Positions 28,490-38,117 are shown, numbered from the stretch's first letter. The stretch: 64,000 nt of DNA from Leisingera sp. NJS204 (GCF_004123675.1 NZ_CP035417.1:196501-260500), one strand, 5' to 3'. Notes: generated by a model from the letters alone, not told the origin. Translations and numbers: made by a program.

Positions 28490-29413
28490 ATGGAAATCGA
28501 AAATTTTTGGTCGATCGCCCACTCTCCAAAACTGCTAAGAGTAAAAAAAGTATCGAAAAATGGAGTGCAGGAGTGGATTAAGAGTGCTAATTTCACTCCA
28601 AATGCAGACGCCAACCAAATAGACCTCGCCGCCTTTGATTTAGACGATCTTCTATGTTCTTGGGCAAGCGACACATCACGGCTGCTTGTTGCAGCACGTG
28701 ACACTTTATCTGCAATCGATGGAATTAGGGGGAAGCCCAAATCTACGGCTTGGATATTGATTAAGTCCTACTATGCCGCTTTCTACTATGCCCATGTGAT
28801 GTTGAGACTTACACGCTGCTCCCTTACATACACACCTACTTCACAGTTGATGAGAATTCGCGGACTGTTGGATGCCTATGGTATACCCGAGCCGTTCCCC
28901 CTTAAGACAAATCAATACATATTGAAGTACAATGAAATTCCGCCGAGACTTCAAGTCAAGCAAAAATCTGGCGGAGATGGAACGCACGAGAACACTTGGC
29001 GGCAATTCGAAGCGATGGTCTTCGAGTGTGAAGCAGCCCACGAGATCAAGTGCATAAACTCTGCAGAAAAGGGGGAGCTAAAATCCATTGCAGACAAATT
29101 GAGGAGATCTATTTATGCCGCGGAAAATTCCGGAAAGCTTCTTTCGTCTATTCGAAATGAAGTTCAATATACACAATTACATGGAGTATGGCCGCCCTAT
29201 GGAAGCACTCTTAAATCGGACTATTGCCTGAGGCGCCTTAGAGAAGTTCACTCAAAGACAACAAACATCGGAGACTTCGACTTGGATAGTGGAGATAAGG
29301 CGACCTGTTTTTTGAACTGTTGTCTACTAATTTGCTGGTCGGCAGAAAAATTCGTTATGTTTTCGACAAAAGACAAACCTAAAAGTTTTCTCAGGTCCAA
29401 AGCTCTGGCATAA
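28490..29413 (+). CDS. Unknown protein, HEPN-like, of the methyltransferase-DGQHR cassette
   Basis: The 307-residue protein has no certain family. Residues about 85-105 (AWILIKSYYAAFYYAHVMLR) resemble the YYAxFxxA helix of HEPN proteins, and a later SSIRNEVQYTQLHGVW segment resembles the RNxxxH/Y motif that in HEPN ribonucleases forms the active site. Both points are suggestive, not proof. It is the third gene of a compact operon, in the place where an effector would be expected. The sequence is AT-rich. No membrane segment or signal peptide is visible, so it is likely cytosolic. Confidence 0.6.
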   Translation: MEIENFWSIAHSPKLLRVKKVSKNGVQEWIKSANFTPNADANQIDLAAFDLDDLLCSWASDTSRLLVAARDTLSAIDGIRGKPKSTAWILIKSYYAAFYYAHVMLRLTRCSLTYTPTSQLMRIRGLLDAYGIPEPFPLKTNQYILKYNEIPPRLQVKQKSGGDGTHENTWRQFEAMVFECEAAHEIKCINSAEKGELKSIADKLRRSIYAAENSGKLLSSIRNEVQYTQLHGVWPPYGSTLKSDYCLRRLREVHSKTTNIGDFDLDSGDKATCFLNCCLLICWSAEKFVMFSTKDKPKSFLRSKALA

Positions 29414-29592
29414 TTTACCCAGCGCCTTCTCTCCATGAAGTAGCGCACTTCGGCAAGCACCGAGGCCACTTTTCTGCCGGCTTCCGCCATTACGGTTTGC
29501 CTTGGCGCCTAAAGGCCTCGATTGGTCTTGCGCGCGCAAGCACCCCGGCAGCCAGGTCAAAGACCTACTCCCCTAAACACCATTACATCAAG

Positions 29593-29612
29593 CTAATCTC
29601 ATGTGAGATTAG
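29593..29612. repeat. Perfect 9-bp inverted repeat between convergent genes
   Basis: CTAATCTCA and TGAGATTAG flank a 2-base centre, between the HEPN-like gene and the convergent DUF4236-like gene. It may be an operator or terminator. The rest of 29414-29676 shows no supported gene. Confidence 0.4.
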
Positions 29613-29676
29613 GGGAAAGCGGCATCATAGTCAAAATGAAGTTATCTTGTCGCAAGAATATCTTCTGATAATTGGG

Positions 29677-30993
29677 TCAATCCGGTGAAAATGGATCAAT
29701 AGCCTTAAATACTCCTGTCGCGGTCATTTTGCGGCGGTGCTCCAAAGCAGTAACTGCACTTACAGGATCAATCGAAGTCAGATCGTCAAAATTCAGTTGC
29801 TCTAACCTGCCACGGGTGAAGCGGGCAGAAAGCAGATATTCATCGTTCGTATGTCCCGTTGCTACGTCCATACGCTGTGAGTACCCGGAAACCACGACCT
29901 CATCCGCCCAAGGGAGCACGGCTGAGACGAAGCAGGCTAGTCGCAATGCGATGCCGTGAATATGGTTGGCATACTCCAATCGAAGCGCTTTCTGCGGTTT
30001 GTTCTTCACGTTCAGTTTCTTGCCTGAAACCGCGATGGTGGCAACACGCTGAGGAAGGTCCTCAATTTCGGGCAAATCGACATCGAGCCAAACCTGCTTT
30101 TTGTCCAAATTGAGGTCGAAGGAAGTGAGGGTTTCGCGTGGCCAATCCAAGGAATTCAGAACATCCTCTAACTCAGATGCCGCGTACTCCTGATCAGTCG
30201 ATAGTCGTATGCGATGCTCTTGTTCAGCCATGGCAGCGTTGCTGGCGTGAGCGGCTCTAGCCTCAACCCAACGTGAGTGCTCAGATTTCCAGTGTTCCAT
30301 GGAAGTTGCGAACTCATCATCGATCCGAGCAATTTTTTCTTTGTGCTGCTCACACGCCCGCGAATGCTCCTCAGTCAGTTGTTGAACGCGTTTTTCGAAC
30401 CGTTTCTTGCCCCCGAGAAAGCCCAACAACAATCCTGGCTCTCTAGGAAGTTCAAGACGTGGTTCGTTTGGGTAGCGCTTCCGGATTGGCTTTGAGGGCT
30501 CCCTCACTGAAAAAGGTTCGATGGCTAGAAGGTTTTCCGGAGATGGGTGAGGAGCGTCTTGGAATATGCCCTCAAGCAGATCAACGTCCCCATTTATCTT
30601 TTGCATTGCATCGCCCATGAGGGTTCGGATGGCTTCGCCATTCTGTTCCCAGGCCAGGCTCAATTCACGGCCTTTCAAGAGGTCACCGTTGGCATCAGTG
30701 CAGGACACGGTACCTTGATCATCAATGGACACACTGACCTTAGACAACGCCTCCGCACGGCGACGCTCACGCTCGGCCTTCTCCAGATGTCTCTGGTTTG
30801 CACGCGAAGAACTTCGTGACGAGCTTGTATAGCTCAAGCCGGTGCCTGGGATCGATAGTGATGTACGTGTCCCACGCTTGGAAATGTTGGTTGTTACTCC
30901 ACGCCCGCCAAGTGAAACAGATGTTCCTGATCCTGATACATTCAACCTAACGCCAGGAGCGACTTTAAAACTTTTGCGAAAGCGTAGTGCCAT
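29677..30993 (-). CDS. DUF4236-type N-terminus protein
   Basis: The 438-residue protein starts at the ATG at 30993. Its first ~55 residues match the DUF4236 pattern (MALRFRKSFKVAPGVRLNVS, SVSLGGRGVTTNIS, SLSIPGTGLSYT), a small beta-rich domain of unknown role. A charged helical stretch follows (RHLEKAERERRRAEALS; KRFEKRVQQLTEEHSRACEQ), probably coiled coil, and a C-terminal globular part (LDWPRETLTSFDLNLDKKQV, LRLEYANHIHGIALRLACFV). Function is unknown. It sits in the accessory region convergent to the methyltransferase cassette; whether it belongs to that system is unclear. Confidence 0.75.
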   Translation of the reverse strand: MALRFRKSFKVAPGVRLNVSGSGTSVSLGGRGVTTNISKRGTRTSLSIPGTGLSYTSSSRSSSRANQRHLEKAERERRRAEALSKVSVSIDDQGTVSCTDANGDLLKGRELSLAWEQNGEAIRTLMGDAMQKINGDVDLLEGIFQDAPHPSPENLLAIEPFSVREPSKPIRKRYPNEPRLELPREPGLLLGFLGGKKRFEKRVQQLTEEHSRACEQHKEKIARIDDEFATSMEHWKSEHSRWVEARAAHASNAAMAEQEHRIRLSTDQEYAASELEDVLNSLDWPRETLTSFDLNLDKKQVWLDVDLPEIEDLPQRVATIAVSGKKLNVKNKPQKALRLEYANHIHGIALRLACFVSAVLPWADEVVVSGYSQRMDVATGHTNDEYLLSARFTRGRLEQLNFDDLTSIDPVSAVTALEHRRKMTATGVFKAIDPFSPD

Positions 30994-31070
30994 GTCTGTC
31001 TCAAATCTATTAGTCAACGGCCACACGGTAACACCCTATAGGAGAGCCCTCAACAGAGCACACCGCATTT

Positions 31071-31150
31071 GGTTGCTTCCTGCTCAGCCCGCTCGTCAGC
31101 GCAATCCGCACCGCATCGGCCCGGAATTCTTCTGTCCGTTTCAGTCCCAT
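31071..31150 (-). pseudogene. IS3 family OrfA fragment
   Basis: After an AAAGGAG site, an ATG at 31150 opens MGLKRTEEFRADAVRIALTS and then GLSRKQ, the start of a typical IS3 OrfA, and then homology ends. Only about 26 residues remain. Its 5' flank joins directly to the truncated LysE gene, so the element probably caused that truncation. Confidence 0.7.
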
Positions 31151-31194
31151 AGTTCGTCTCCTTTGCTGCAATAAATGCTATCAAAGGAGCGGCA

Positions 31195-31491
31195 TCAAAC
31201 CGCGACACGTCCAGTCCGCAGTGAACTGACGCCAAGCCAGATCAGATAGCAAGCGCCAGCCAGCAGCAGCAAGGCGAAGGCCATATCAGACATAGTGGCC
31301 GCCAGCGCAAAGATAACGGTCGCATAAATAACATGGAGCAGCGCGCCTATGGATACGCCTGCTGCAGATACAATGCCCGCCGGCACGCCCTGACCCATCG
31401 CACGCCCAAGAATATAGGCCATATCTTGCCCTGGCGTGATGTTTAAGACCAGAACGACCAGTAAGAAGGCGCCCCAAAGTTCAATCGTCAT
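31195..31491 (-). pseudogene. LysE/RhtB family exporter, truncated
   Basis: The N-terminal 98 residues of a LysE-type translocator remain: ELWGAFLLVVLVLNITPGQD, MGQGVPAGIVSAAGVSIGAL and three membrane helices, with a stop at the IS3 junction. Family members have about 200 residues and six helices, so half is lost. Start and AAGGGGACC ribosome site are intact. Confidence 0.8.
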
Positions 31492-31499
31492 CTACAGGT

Positions 31500-31862
31500 C
31501 CCCTTGTGCTGGAGTCTGTAGAATGTCAAGCAAAGCTGACCTTCTTGTCAGATTTCTGACCCAAACCCAAAAAACAAACGTTCATGCGGTAGGCAGCGAA
31601 GGTGCCAAAAGAGCCCAATGCAACGGATGCTGCGCTAGACATAAACGGGCAAAAAACGCGCTAAGCCGCCGCTGGCCGAAGTAGTGTCGGCAATTATGCG
31701 GGCCTCGTCATGACCTGGCTGTTTCACGGCGCATCCCAGCTTTACGGTCTTTCGGACATCGTGCAGCCTATTGGGAGTGCTATTGGGGGAAAGCGACTCG
31801 AAGTAACCTTTCGGCCCTGCGACCGCTGTGTCTCCCGGCTTGGCGATTTTGGCACCAGCTAG
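31500..31862. other. Intergenic stretch without supported gene
   Basis: Contains the upstream region of the truncated lysE gene and mixed sequence leading into the IS3 OrfB relic. I see no intact gene, RNA or clear repeat. Confidence 0.4.
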
Positions 31863-32140
31863 GTCACGGCAGACAGCACAGCGTACGACAATGCCCTGGC
31901 CGAGACGATCAACGGCTTGTTCAAAGCCGAGGTCATTCACCGCCGCGGCCCTTGGCGCAACTTGGAGGCAGTGGAATACGCAACACTCGAATGGGTGGAC
32001 TGGTTCAATAACCGCCGTCTGCTTGAGCCAATCGGGAACATTCCGCCGGCAGAAGCAGAGGCCAATTTCTACGCCGCTCTGGAAACTGAGGACATTGCAG
32101 CATAACAAACTGAAATCAGCCTCCGGCAAACCCGGGGCGG
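31863..32140 (+). pseudogene. IS3 family OrfB C-terminal relic and right end
   Basis: From 31863 an in-frame stretch to the stop at 32105 reads AYDNALAETINGLFKAEVIH, then RRGPWRNLEAVEYATLEWVD, then NNRRLLEPIGNIPPAEAEAN, the DDE C-terminus of IS3 transposase. The sequence after the stop (TGAAATCAGCCTCCGGCAAA) looks like the element end and recurs near 39849. The upstream two thirds of orfB are gone. Confidence 0.8.
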
Positions 32141-32301
32141 TTCAACTCGCCGTGAAGCAGCTATCCAATTGCAGACGCTGACAGCGGCACAGAATAGGAG
32201 GACGTCTGGCGTGTTTCAAAATGCAGGTCAACATTTGCACGCCTCAAGGAGCTGGATGTTGAGGACGACTTCGGCTTACGTTGTCAAGTATTGAGGTGAA
32301 T

Positions 32302-33525
32302 TAGTCTCGATGTGATCTGACACCGCCCCCATTTTTTCAAATTGGATTGGGGGCGGTGGTTCCCTTGAAGGGAGATGGTTGTCCGTTTTGATGGTGGTGC
32401 CAACCAAACCATCGAAACGAGGAAACCACGATGTTGAATACTACCGACAAGATCATCAAACACAAAACCGGCCTGCTGAATCTGGCCGAGGAACTGGGGA
32501 ATGTCTCGAAAGCCTGTCAGGTGATGGGCTATAGCCGGGATACTTTCTATCGCTACAAGTCAGCCGTTGAAGAAGGCGGCGTGGAAGCGCTGTTTGAGCG
32601 CACCCGGCGCAAGCCCAATCTGGCAAACCGGGTGGACGACGCGACCGAGCAGGCCGTCATCAAATCCGCCACTGATTTCCCGGCCTACGGTCAGGCCCGC
32701 ACTTCGAACGAGTTGCGTAAGCTGGGTGTCTTCGTCTCACCCTCGGGTGTCCGGTCGATCTGGCTGCGGCACGATCTGGCGAACTTCAAGGCCCGGCTGA
32801 GGGCGTTGGAAGCCAAGGTGGCCGAGGACGGCATGATCCTGACCGAGGCCCAGGTGCAGGCGCTGGAGAAGAAGAAGCTCGACGATGAAGCCTGCGGCGA
32901 GGTGGAAACAGCCCATCCCGGCTATCTGGGATCACAGGACACGTTTTATGTCGGCACCCTCAAGGGCGTCGGGCGGGTCTATCAGCAGACTTACGTGGAC
33001 ACCTATTGCAAGGTGGCGCATGCCAAGCTCTACACCACCAAAACACCGATCACCGCAGCCGACCTGCTCAATGACCGAGTGCTGCCATTCCATGACGAGC
33101 ACGACCTGCCGGTGCTGCGGATCATGACAGTCGCGGGACGGAATACTGCGGGCGCGTCGACAAACACGATTTCCAGCTCTTCCTGGCGATCAACGATATC
33201 GACCACACCAAAACCAAGGTGAAATCACCGCAGACCAATGGCATCTGCGAACGGTTTCACAAGACGGTGTTGCAGGAGTTTTATCAGGTCGCGTTCCGCA
33301 AGAAGCTCTACGACAGCATCGAAGCCTTGCAGGCCGATCTGGACGAATGGCTGCACCACTACAACCACGAGCGCACTCATCAGGGCAAAATGTGTTGCGG
33401 CAGAACGCCGTTTCAGACCATGATCGAGGGCAAAGAAATCTGGAAGGAAAAGTTCCTGAACCAAACTTGACCTGACAGACGCCGCCGGAAAAACGGCCAA
33501 CTGTCAGATCACATCGGAACCACTA
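32302..33525 (+). mobile_element. IS481 family insertion sequence
   Basis: Inverted repeats ending in CGATGTGATCTGACA (left, 32308-32322) and its complement (right, 33502-33516) enclose one transposase gene. The element is about 1.2 kb. The 15 inner bases match perfectly and the outer ones partly. No clear target duplication was identified. Confidence 0.8.
32431..33470 (+). pseudogene. IS481 family transposase with a frameshift
   Basis: The first frame (32431-33222) gives a helix-turn-helix part (LAEELGNVSKACQVMGYSRD) and the first part of the DDE core (QDTFYVGTLKGVGRVYQQTY). The rest (to 33470) is in another frame: SPQTNGICERFHKTVLQEFY and WLHHYNHERTHQGKM. The frame is lost near 33130, where the usual LTDRGTEYCG motif is interrupted by a single-base change. 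Either the copy is dead or a ribosomal shift is used; no slippery run is obvious. Confidence 0.85.
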
Positions 33526-33575
33526 CACTTCAGGCGCTCAAAGAATATTCGGCAGCGCATACTGTCAATCCGCGC

Positions 33576-34499
33576 CTATCCAGTTTTGACTAGCTGCTTG
33601 ATCTCTCGAAGATAGTTGTCTCGCGTTGCAAATAGGCTCGCTTCGAAGGCCTCAACAAGTGCGCTCGCTGGTTGGAACTTTGACCGCAGCAAAGTGCTCT
33701 TGAAGGGCAAGGTCGTTGTGAACCTCCGGAAGACAACAGGCCTGTGTTTGAAACTGAGGGCCGAAAACGGGTTGATGATTGCAACACCAACCCCCTGCGC
33801 AACCGCTTCTGCGGCCATTATGGAGTTATGCACTTCAATCGTTGTCGCAGGGACAACTCCCAAAGCCTCAAGCACACCGTTTAAACGCTGTGTATAGGCA
33901 TCGTTCTGCCCTAATGCGACAAATCTCTGCTGGTCCAGATCCTGCGGGGAGATTTCCGCTTTTCTGCAAAGCGGGTGGTCTTCAGGCAGCATGCAGATTT
34001 CCGGAGCATCCGTGAACGGCTGATGCACCGTTCCCTCTGGTTCAATCGCATAGGCGGCAAGCCCGATGTCGCATTGCCGGGACGCCACCAGTTCCGAAAT
34101 TGTCGGGGTTTGCCGGGTCGTTACCACCGTTTGGACATCCGGTCTGCTGGAATTGAACGCCTTCACGGCTGATACCAGAAACCCCTGCGAGTAGGCCGGG
34201 GCACAAGCAATGTGGATTCTGCCTTGCTGTAGGTTGCGGATTTCCTCGGCAGCCCGGCTGATACGCCGAATGCTGCGAAAGGATGTGTCGACCTCCTCGT
34301 AAAGCAGAAGTGCTTCCTGCGTCGGCACAACGCGGTTCCCCGACCGATTGAAGAGCGTCATTTTCACGGCGTCTTCCAGCTGCCGGAGCGACCTGCTGAC
34401 GGCAGGCTGCGAGGTGTTCAGAATCTCGGCTGCGCCGGTCACGGTGCCCACTGACATCGTCGCGTGAAAGCACTCCAGAAGTCTTGAATTCAGCTGCAT
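33576..34499 (-). CDS. LysR family transcriptional regulator
   Basis: The 307-residue protein has the LysR helix-turn-helix (GTVTGAAEILNTSQPAVSRS, then LRQLEDAVKMTLFNRSGNR) and a periplasmic-binding-like effector domain (GRIHIACAPAYSQGFLVSAV, QCDIGLAAYAIEPEG). The layout resembles regulators of amino acid or opine catabolism such as NocR/OccR. It is divergent from the threonine-aldolase-like gene and probably controls that operon. Confidence 0.88.
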   Translation of the reverse strand: MQLNSRLLECFHATMSVGTVTGAAEILNTSQPAVSRSLRQLEDAVKMTLFNRSGNRVVPTQEALLLYEEVDTSFRSIRRISRAAEEIRNLQQGRIHIACAPAYSQGFLVSAVKAFNSSRPDVQTVVTTRQTPTISELVASRQCDIGLAAYAIEPEGTVHQPFTDAPEICMLPEDHPLCRKAEISPQDLDQQRFVALGQNDAYTQRLNGVLEALGVVPATTIEVHNSIMAAEAVAQGVGVAIINPFSALSFKHRPVVFRRFTTTLPFKSTLLRSKFQPASALVEAFEASLFATRDNYLREIKQLVKTG

Positions 34500-34696
34500 C
34501 TGCTTTTCCGCCTTTAGAACCGCGCTCCGGAACTATCCTTGTTAGCATATCAAAAGTGAATGCTGAAGTCGCAAACTTGCATTGTTCTTTAGGCTAAAGG
34601 CCGGGCCACACTGCTCTCGAACCAAAAAACGGGAAGAGATTCAGGGATGCGGAACGGCGGTGCTGGCTGCTCTCTATCCAAGTCAGGGAAGAGCAC

Positions 34697-35758
34697 ATGA
34701 CGATGTATGATTTCTACGCGGACACCAAGACCAAGCCGACGGCAGAGATGCGTAAGGCCGTGCTGGAGTGTGCTGTCGGCGACGAGCAGAAAGATGAGGA
34801 CCCGACCACTTCGGAACTGTGCGCCCGTGTCGCCAAGCTTCTGGGCAAGGAAGCGGCAGTTTTTCTGCCGTCTGGCACCATGTGCAACGAGATTGCCATC
34901 AAGGTGCATACGAACCCCGGCGACGAAGTGATCTGCGAGCAAAGCTGCCACATCATCAATTTCGAAACCGGAGGCCCTGCAGCCATCAGCGGAGTGATGA
35001 TACGGGCGATTGAAGGCAGCAACGGGATCTTCACCGCAGATCAGGTCCGCGCCTGCATCCGCCCCAATTCGCGCTACATGCCGGAAAGCACGCTGCTGTG
35101 CGTAGAGCAGACCGCCAATATGGGCGGTGGCGCCATCTGGCCGCTTGAACAGCTGGACAACGTGGCAAAGGCCGCGAAAGACGCAGGTCTTGCCACGCAC
35201 ATGGATGGTGCGCGTCTCATGAACGCGGTTGCCAAGACCGGTATCCCCGCCGCGCGCTATGCACAACACTACGACACGGTCTGGATTGACTTCACCAAAG
35301 GGCTCGGTGCGCCCGTGGGCGCTGTTCTGGCGGGCACGCAGGATTTTATCGTTCAGGCCTGGAGGTTGAAACAGCGGCTTGGCGGCGCGATGCGGCAGTC
35401 GGGCATCGTCGCCTCCATGTGCCTGTACGCCCTGGACCATCATGTGGACCGTCTTGCCGAGGATAATGACCTTGCGGCACACCTCGGGCAGGAAATCGCC
35501 AAGCTTCCGATGGTCAGCCAAGTGCTGCCGGTTGAAACAAACATCGTGATTTTCGACCTGACAAGCGACGCGCCAAATGCGGCCGAAGTGGTCGAACAGC
35601 TGAAAGCAGAAGGCATCCTGACGGGCGCGTTTGGCGAACGGCGCCTCCGAGTGGTCACCCACATCGATGTCAACCCGGCTGCGGGCGAGGTGCTGCTTCA
35701 AGGCCTCTCAAGACTGCTCGGAACCCCTAATAATGAGGAAGTGTTCAATGATGCATGA
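34697..35758 (+). CDS. Threonine aldolase-like PLP enzyme (beta-eliminating lyase family)
   Basis: The 353-residue enzyme has the fold-type I pattern of low-specificity threonine aldolases: [36 protein letters not shown], the cofactor Asp/Arg in [11 protein letters not shown] and the PLP lysine in [19 protein letters not shown]. It cleaves beta-hydroxy amino acids to glycine and an aldehyde; exact substrate and stereochemistry are unknown. It is followed by an overlapping ABC ATPase gene, so the imported amino acid may be its substrate. Confidence 0.87.
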   Translation: MTMYDFYADTKTKPTAEMRKAVLECAVGDEQKDEDPTTSELCARVAKLLGKEAAVFLPSGTMCNEIAIKVHTNPGDEVICEQSCHIINFETGGPAAISGVMIRAIEGSNGIFTADQVRACIRPNSRYMPESTLLCVEQTANMGGGAIWPLEQLDNVAKAAKDAGLATHMDGARLMNAVAKTGIPAARYAQHYDTVWIDFTKGLGAPVGAVLAGTQDFIVQAWRLKQRLGGAMRQSGIVASMCLYALDHHVDRLAEDNDLAAHLGQEIAKLPMVSQVLPVETNIVIFDLTSDAPNAAEVVEQLKAEGILTGAFGERRLRVVTHIDVNPAAGEVLLQGLSRLLGTPNNEEVFNDA

Positions 35759-36518
35759 TGCTTTGACACCTGCCGAGGCGCTGGTTCGCGTCGAAGAGCT
35801 TTCCAAGGTGTTTCACACGGCGGACGGCCGGACCATCAACGCGCTGAAGTCTGTATCAACCCACGTGAGCAGGGGGGAAGTGGTCGCCATCATCGGCCCC
35901 AGCGGATCCGGAAAAAGCACCTTCTTGCGGGCTTTGAACGGGCTGGACCCGTTGACGTCCGGCCATATCTACATCGATGGCGTCGATTTGGCCGACCGCT
36001 CCACGGACATGAATGCGCTGCGCGCGGACGTCGGCATGGTGTTTCAGCATTTCAACCTGTTCCAGCACAAGACATCGCTCGAAAACATTACTCTGCCTCA
36101 GACCCTGGTCCGCAAACGCTCCAAGAAAGAAGCCGAAGAGACTGCAATGGATCTTTTGCGCCAGCTTGGGCTGGATCATCTGGCCAACAATTACCCTTCA
36201 CAGCTTTCTGGCGGCCAGCAGCAGCGCATTGCAATTGCCCGCGCCTTAGCGATGCAACCGAAATTGATGCTGTTCGACGAGGCCACTTCGGCACTGGATC
36301 CCGAAATGGTGGGTGAAGTGCTTGACCTCATGAAAGGTCTGGCAGCTGACGGCATGACCATGTGCCTGGTGACCCATGAAATGAACTTTGCCCGCGAAGT
36401 CTGCGACCGGGTCCTGTTCATGGACGGCGGCGAATTGGTGGAGACCGGCAAACCTGCCGAATTCTTCGAAAATCCGGAAACCGACCGGGCAAGCCAGTTT
36501 CTCGACAAAGTTCTCTAA
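35748..36518 (+). CDS. Polar amino acid ABC transporter, ATP-binding subunit
   Basis: The 256-residue ATPase starts at one of two adjacent ATG codons (35748/35751) overlapping the aldolase stop. Walker A is [11 protein letters not shown], the signature is LSGGQQQR, and Walker B is [20 protein letters not shown], with the His switch in LVTHEM. This is the GlnQ/HisP class, paired with the binding protein and two permeases that follow. Confidence 0.92.
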   Translation: MMHDALTPAEALVRVEELSKVFHTADGRTINALKSVSTHVSRGEVVAIIGPSGSGKSTFLRALNGLDPLTSGHIYIDGVDLADRSTDMNALRADVGMVFQHFNLFQHKTSLENITLPQTLVRKRSKKEAEETAMDLLRQLGLDHLANNYPSQLSGGQQQRIAIARALAMQPKLMLFDEATSALDPEMVGEVLDLMKGLAADGMTMCLVTHEMNFAREVCDRVLFMDGGELVETGKPAEFFENPETDRASQFLDKVL

Positions 36519-36547
36519 CCATCACGCAATCTTAGGGAGGAAATGTG

Positions 36548-37348
36548 ATGAACTTCTTCAAAACCCTGCTTGCAGGGGCCGCTACTTTTGTGGCTGCTCA
36601 CACTGCATCGTTTTCAGAAGCCGAGGCGGATACAGTCTCCGACATTGTGAACCGCGGCGCGCTGAACATTGCTGTTCAGACACAGGGCCCGCCGTTCAGT
36701 TTTGTTGACAAGCATGGTGAACGCACCGGGTTCGCCGTCGAAGTGGTGAAGCTGATTGCCCAGGATATGGGTGTCGAAATCGAATTTCACGACTACGAAT
36801 GGAAAGGGCTGATCCCGTCGCTTCTGGCGAAAAAGGTCGACTTTATTGCCGCCGATATGACACCCACGCCGCAGCGGGCGCTGCAGCTCAACTTCACTGA
36901 ACCGTTCTACTACAGCGAAGTCGTGGCTTACACCAATGGCAACAGCACCGCTGCCACTTGGCAGGACTTGAACCAGGAAGGCGTCAAGATTGGCGTTCCG
37001 CAGGCCAGCTCACACGTCAAATTCGTGCGGGACAACCTGCCCAATGCAACAGTTGTTGAGCTTTCCGGCGGCAGCCCGGCCGTCGCCCAGGCACTCTCTG
37101 TCGGCCGTGTGGACGCGGGTGTAACGGCCCGTGAAATCGCGGTCCAGTTCACCCGCGAATTCGAAGGTGTGCGTGTCGTTGACGGGGTGATCGTGAAGTC
37201 GCCGCTGAGCTTCCCGGTTCGGCCTCAGGACACGCACCTGCAGTCCTGGCTGAACAACTGGTTCCGGATCAAACACGCCGACCGCACAATCGAACGGATG
37301 CTGGAATACTGGGTCCTGACCGACGCCTGGGAAGCCGATCACAAGTAA
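36548..37348 (+). CDS. Amino acid ABC transporter substrate-binding protein
   Basis: The 266-residue protein has a signal peptide (MNFFKTLLAGAATFVAAHTA, cleaved near EADT) and the SBP_bac_3 pattern: GALNIAVQTQGPPFSFVDKH, GFAVEVVKLIAQDMGVEIEF, KKVDFIAADMTPTPQRALQL, and the Arg/Asp-bearing FTEPFYYSEVV. It captures a polar amino acid or opine in the periplasm. A GGGAGGAAAT site precedes the start. Confidence 0.9.
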   Translation: MNFFKTLLAGAATFVAAHTASFSEAEADTVSDIVNRGALNIAVQTQGPPFSFVDKHGERTGFAVEVVKLIAQDMGVEIEFHDYEWKGLIPSLLAKKVDFIAADMTPTPQRALQLNFTEPFYYSEVVAYTNGNSTAATWQDLNQEGVKIGVPQASSHVKFVRDNLPNATVVELSGGSPAVAQALSVGRVDAGVTAREIAVQFTREFEGVRVVDGVIVKSPLSFPVRPQDTHLQSWLNNWFRIKHADRTIERMLEYWVLTDAWEADHK

Positions 37349-37364
37349 TCCTCTTCGACCTTCA

Positions 37365-37391
37365 TCGAGGGGGCAGAAGCGGCCCCCTCGA
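37365..37391 (+). terminator. Hairpin between binding-protein and permease genes
   Basis: A 10-bp stem (TCGAGGGGGC / GCCCCCTCGA, loop 7) sits 17 bases after the binding-protein stop and about 26 before the permease start. It is likely to stabilise or attenuate the transcript. Confidence 0.6.
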
Positions 37392-37417
37392 AACGGCATG
37401 ATCCAAGGGAGGCGATT

Positions 37418-38107
37418 ATGAGCCTTATCGAAATCTATAACTACCGGGTCGTGTCCAAATACCTTCCCGAGTTCGCTTGGGGTCTTTGGGCAACGCTTTG
37501 GATTTCCTGCCTGTGCCTAGTATTGGCCTTGGTTCTGGGAACCCTGATTACAGTTGCCCGGCGCTCCCGCAAGCGGTGGTTGTCAGCTCCGGTGGCAATC
37601 TACGTCGAAGCCATCCGCAGCACACCGCTGCTGGTTCAGCTCTACCTTGTCTATTACGGGCTGTCTCAAATTCCCGTGTTGAACATTCCTGTCCCCGCGC
37701 TAGCCTGCGGTATCTTCGCACTGACCGTACATACGGCAGCCTACATGAGCGAAATCATCCGCGGCGGCATTGAGTCCGTGGACCGGGGGCAATTTGAAGG
37801 CGCCAAAGCAGTCGGCATGACCGAGCGCCAGGCTATGCTGCACATCATCTACCCGCAGGCTTTTGCAAACATTGTGCCAGCGCTGCTGGGCCAGACGGCG
37901 GTCCTGATCAAGGACAGCTCCATCCTCAGCTTCATAGCTGTATTCGAACTGCTGGGCGCCGGGCTGATGGTTCTGTCCGACCGGGTGATGCCCGTCGAAG
38001 CCTTCCTGACCGCGGCCTTCGGATACCTGCTGATCTACATTCTCATGCTGCAGTTGTCATCCATCGCCAAGCGCAAGCTGGCAGGCAACACCTGGCGCCA
38101 ACGGTAA
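37418..38107 (+). CDS. Amino acid ABC transporter permease
   Basis: The 229-residue protein has HisM/GlnP-type features: several membrane helices (LWATLWISCLCLVLALVLGT), EAIRSTPLLVQLYLVYYGL, and the EAA loop GAKAVGMTERQAMLHIIYPQ that docks to the ATPase. An ATG at 37418 follows GGGAGGCG. It pairs with the next permease. Confidence 0.9.
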   Translation: MSLIEIYNYRVVSKYLPEFAWGLWATLWISCLCLVLALVLGTLITVARRSRKRWLSAPVAIYVEAIRSTPLLVQLYLVYYGLSQIPVLNIPVPALACGIFALTVHTAAYMSEIIRGGIESVDRGQFEGAKAVGMTERQAMLHIIYPQAFANIVPALLGQTAVLIKDSSILSFIAVFELLGAGLMVLSDRVMPVEAFLTAAFGYLLIYILMLQLSSIAKRKLAGNTWRQR

Positions 38108-38117
38108 GGAGGCCACC

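Noticed and set aside
25491-29413. Assignment as a BREX, DISARM or Dnd system
   Set aside because: The needed helicases, nucleases, PglZ, or Dnd/Ssp sulfur-transfer genes are not present; only the methyltransferase and DGQHR families overlap in part.
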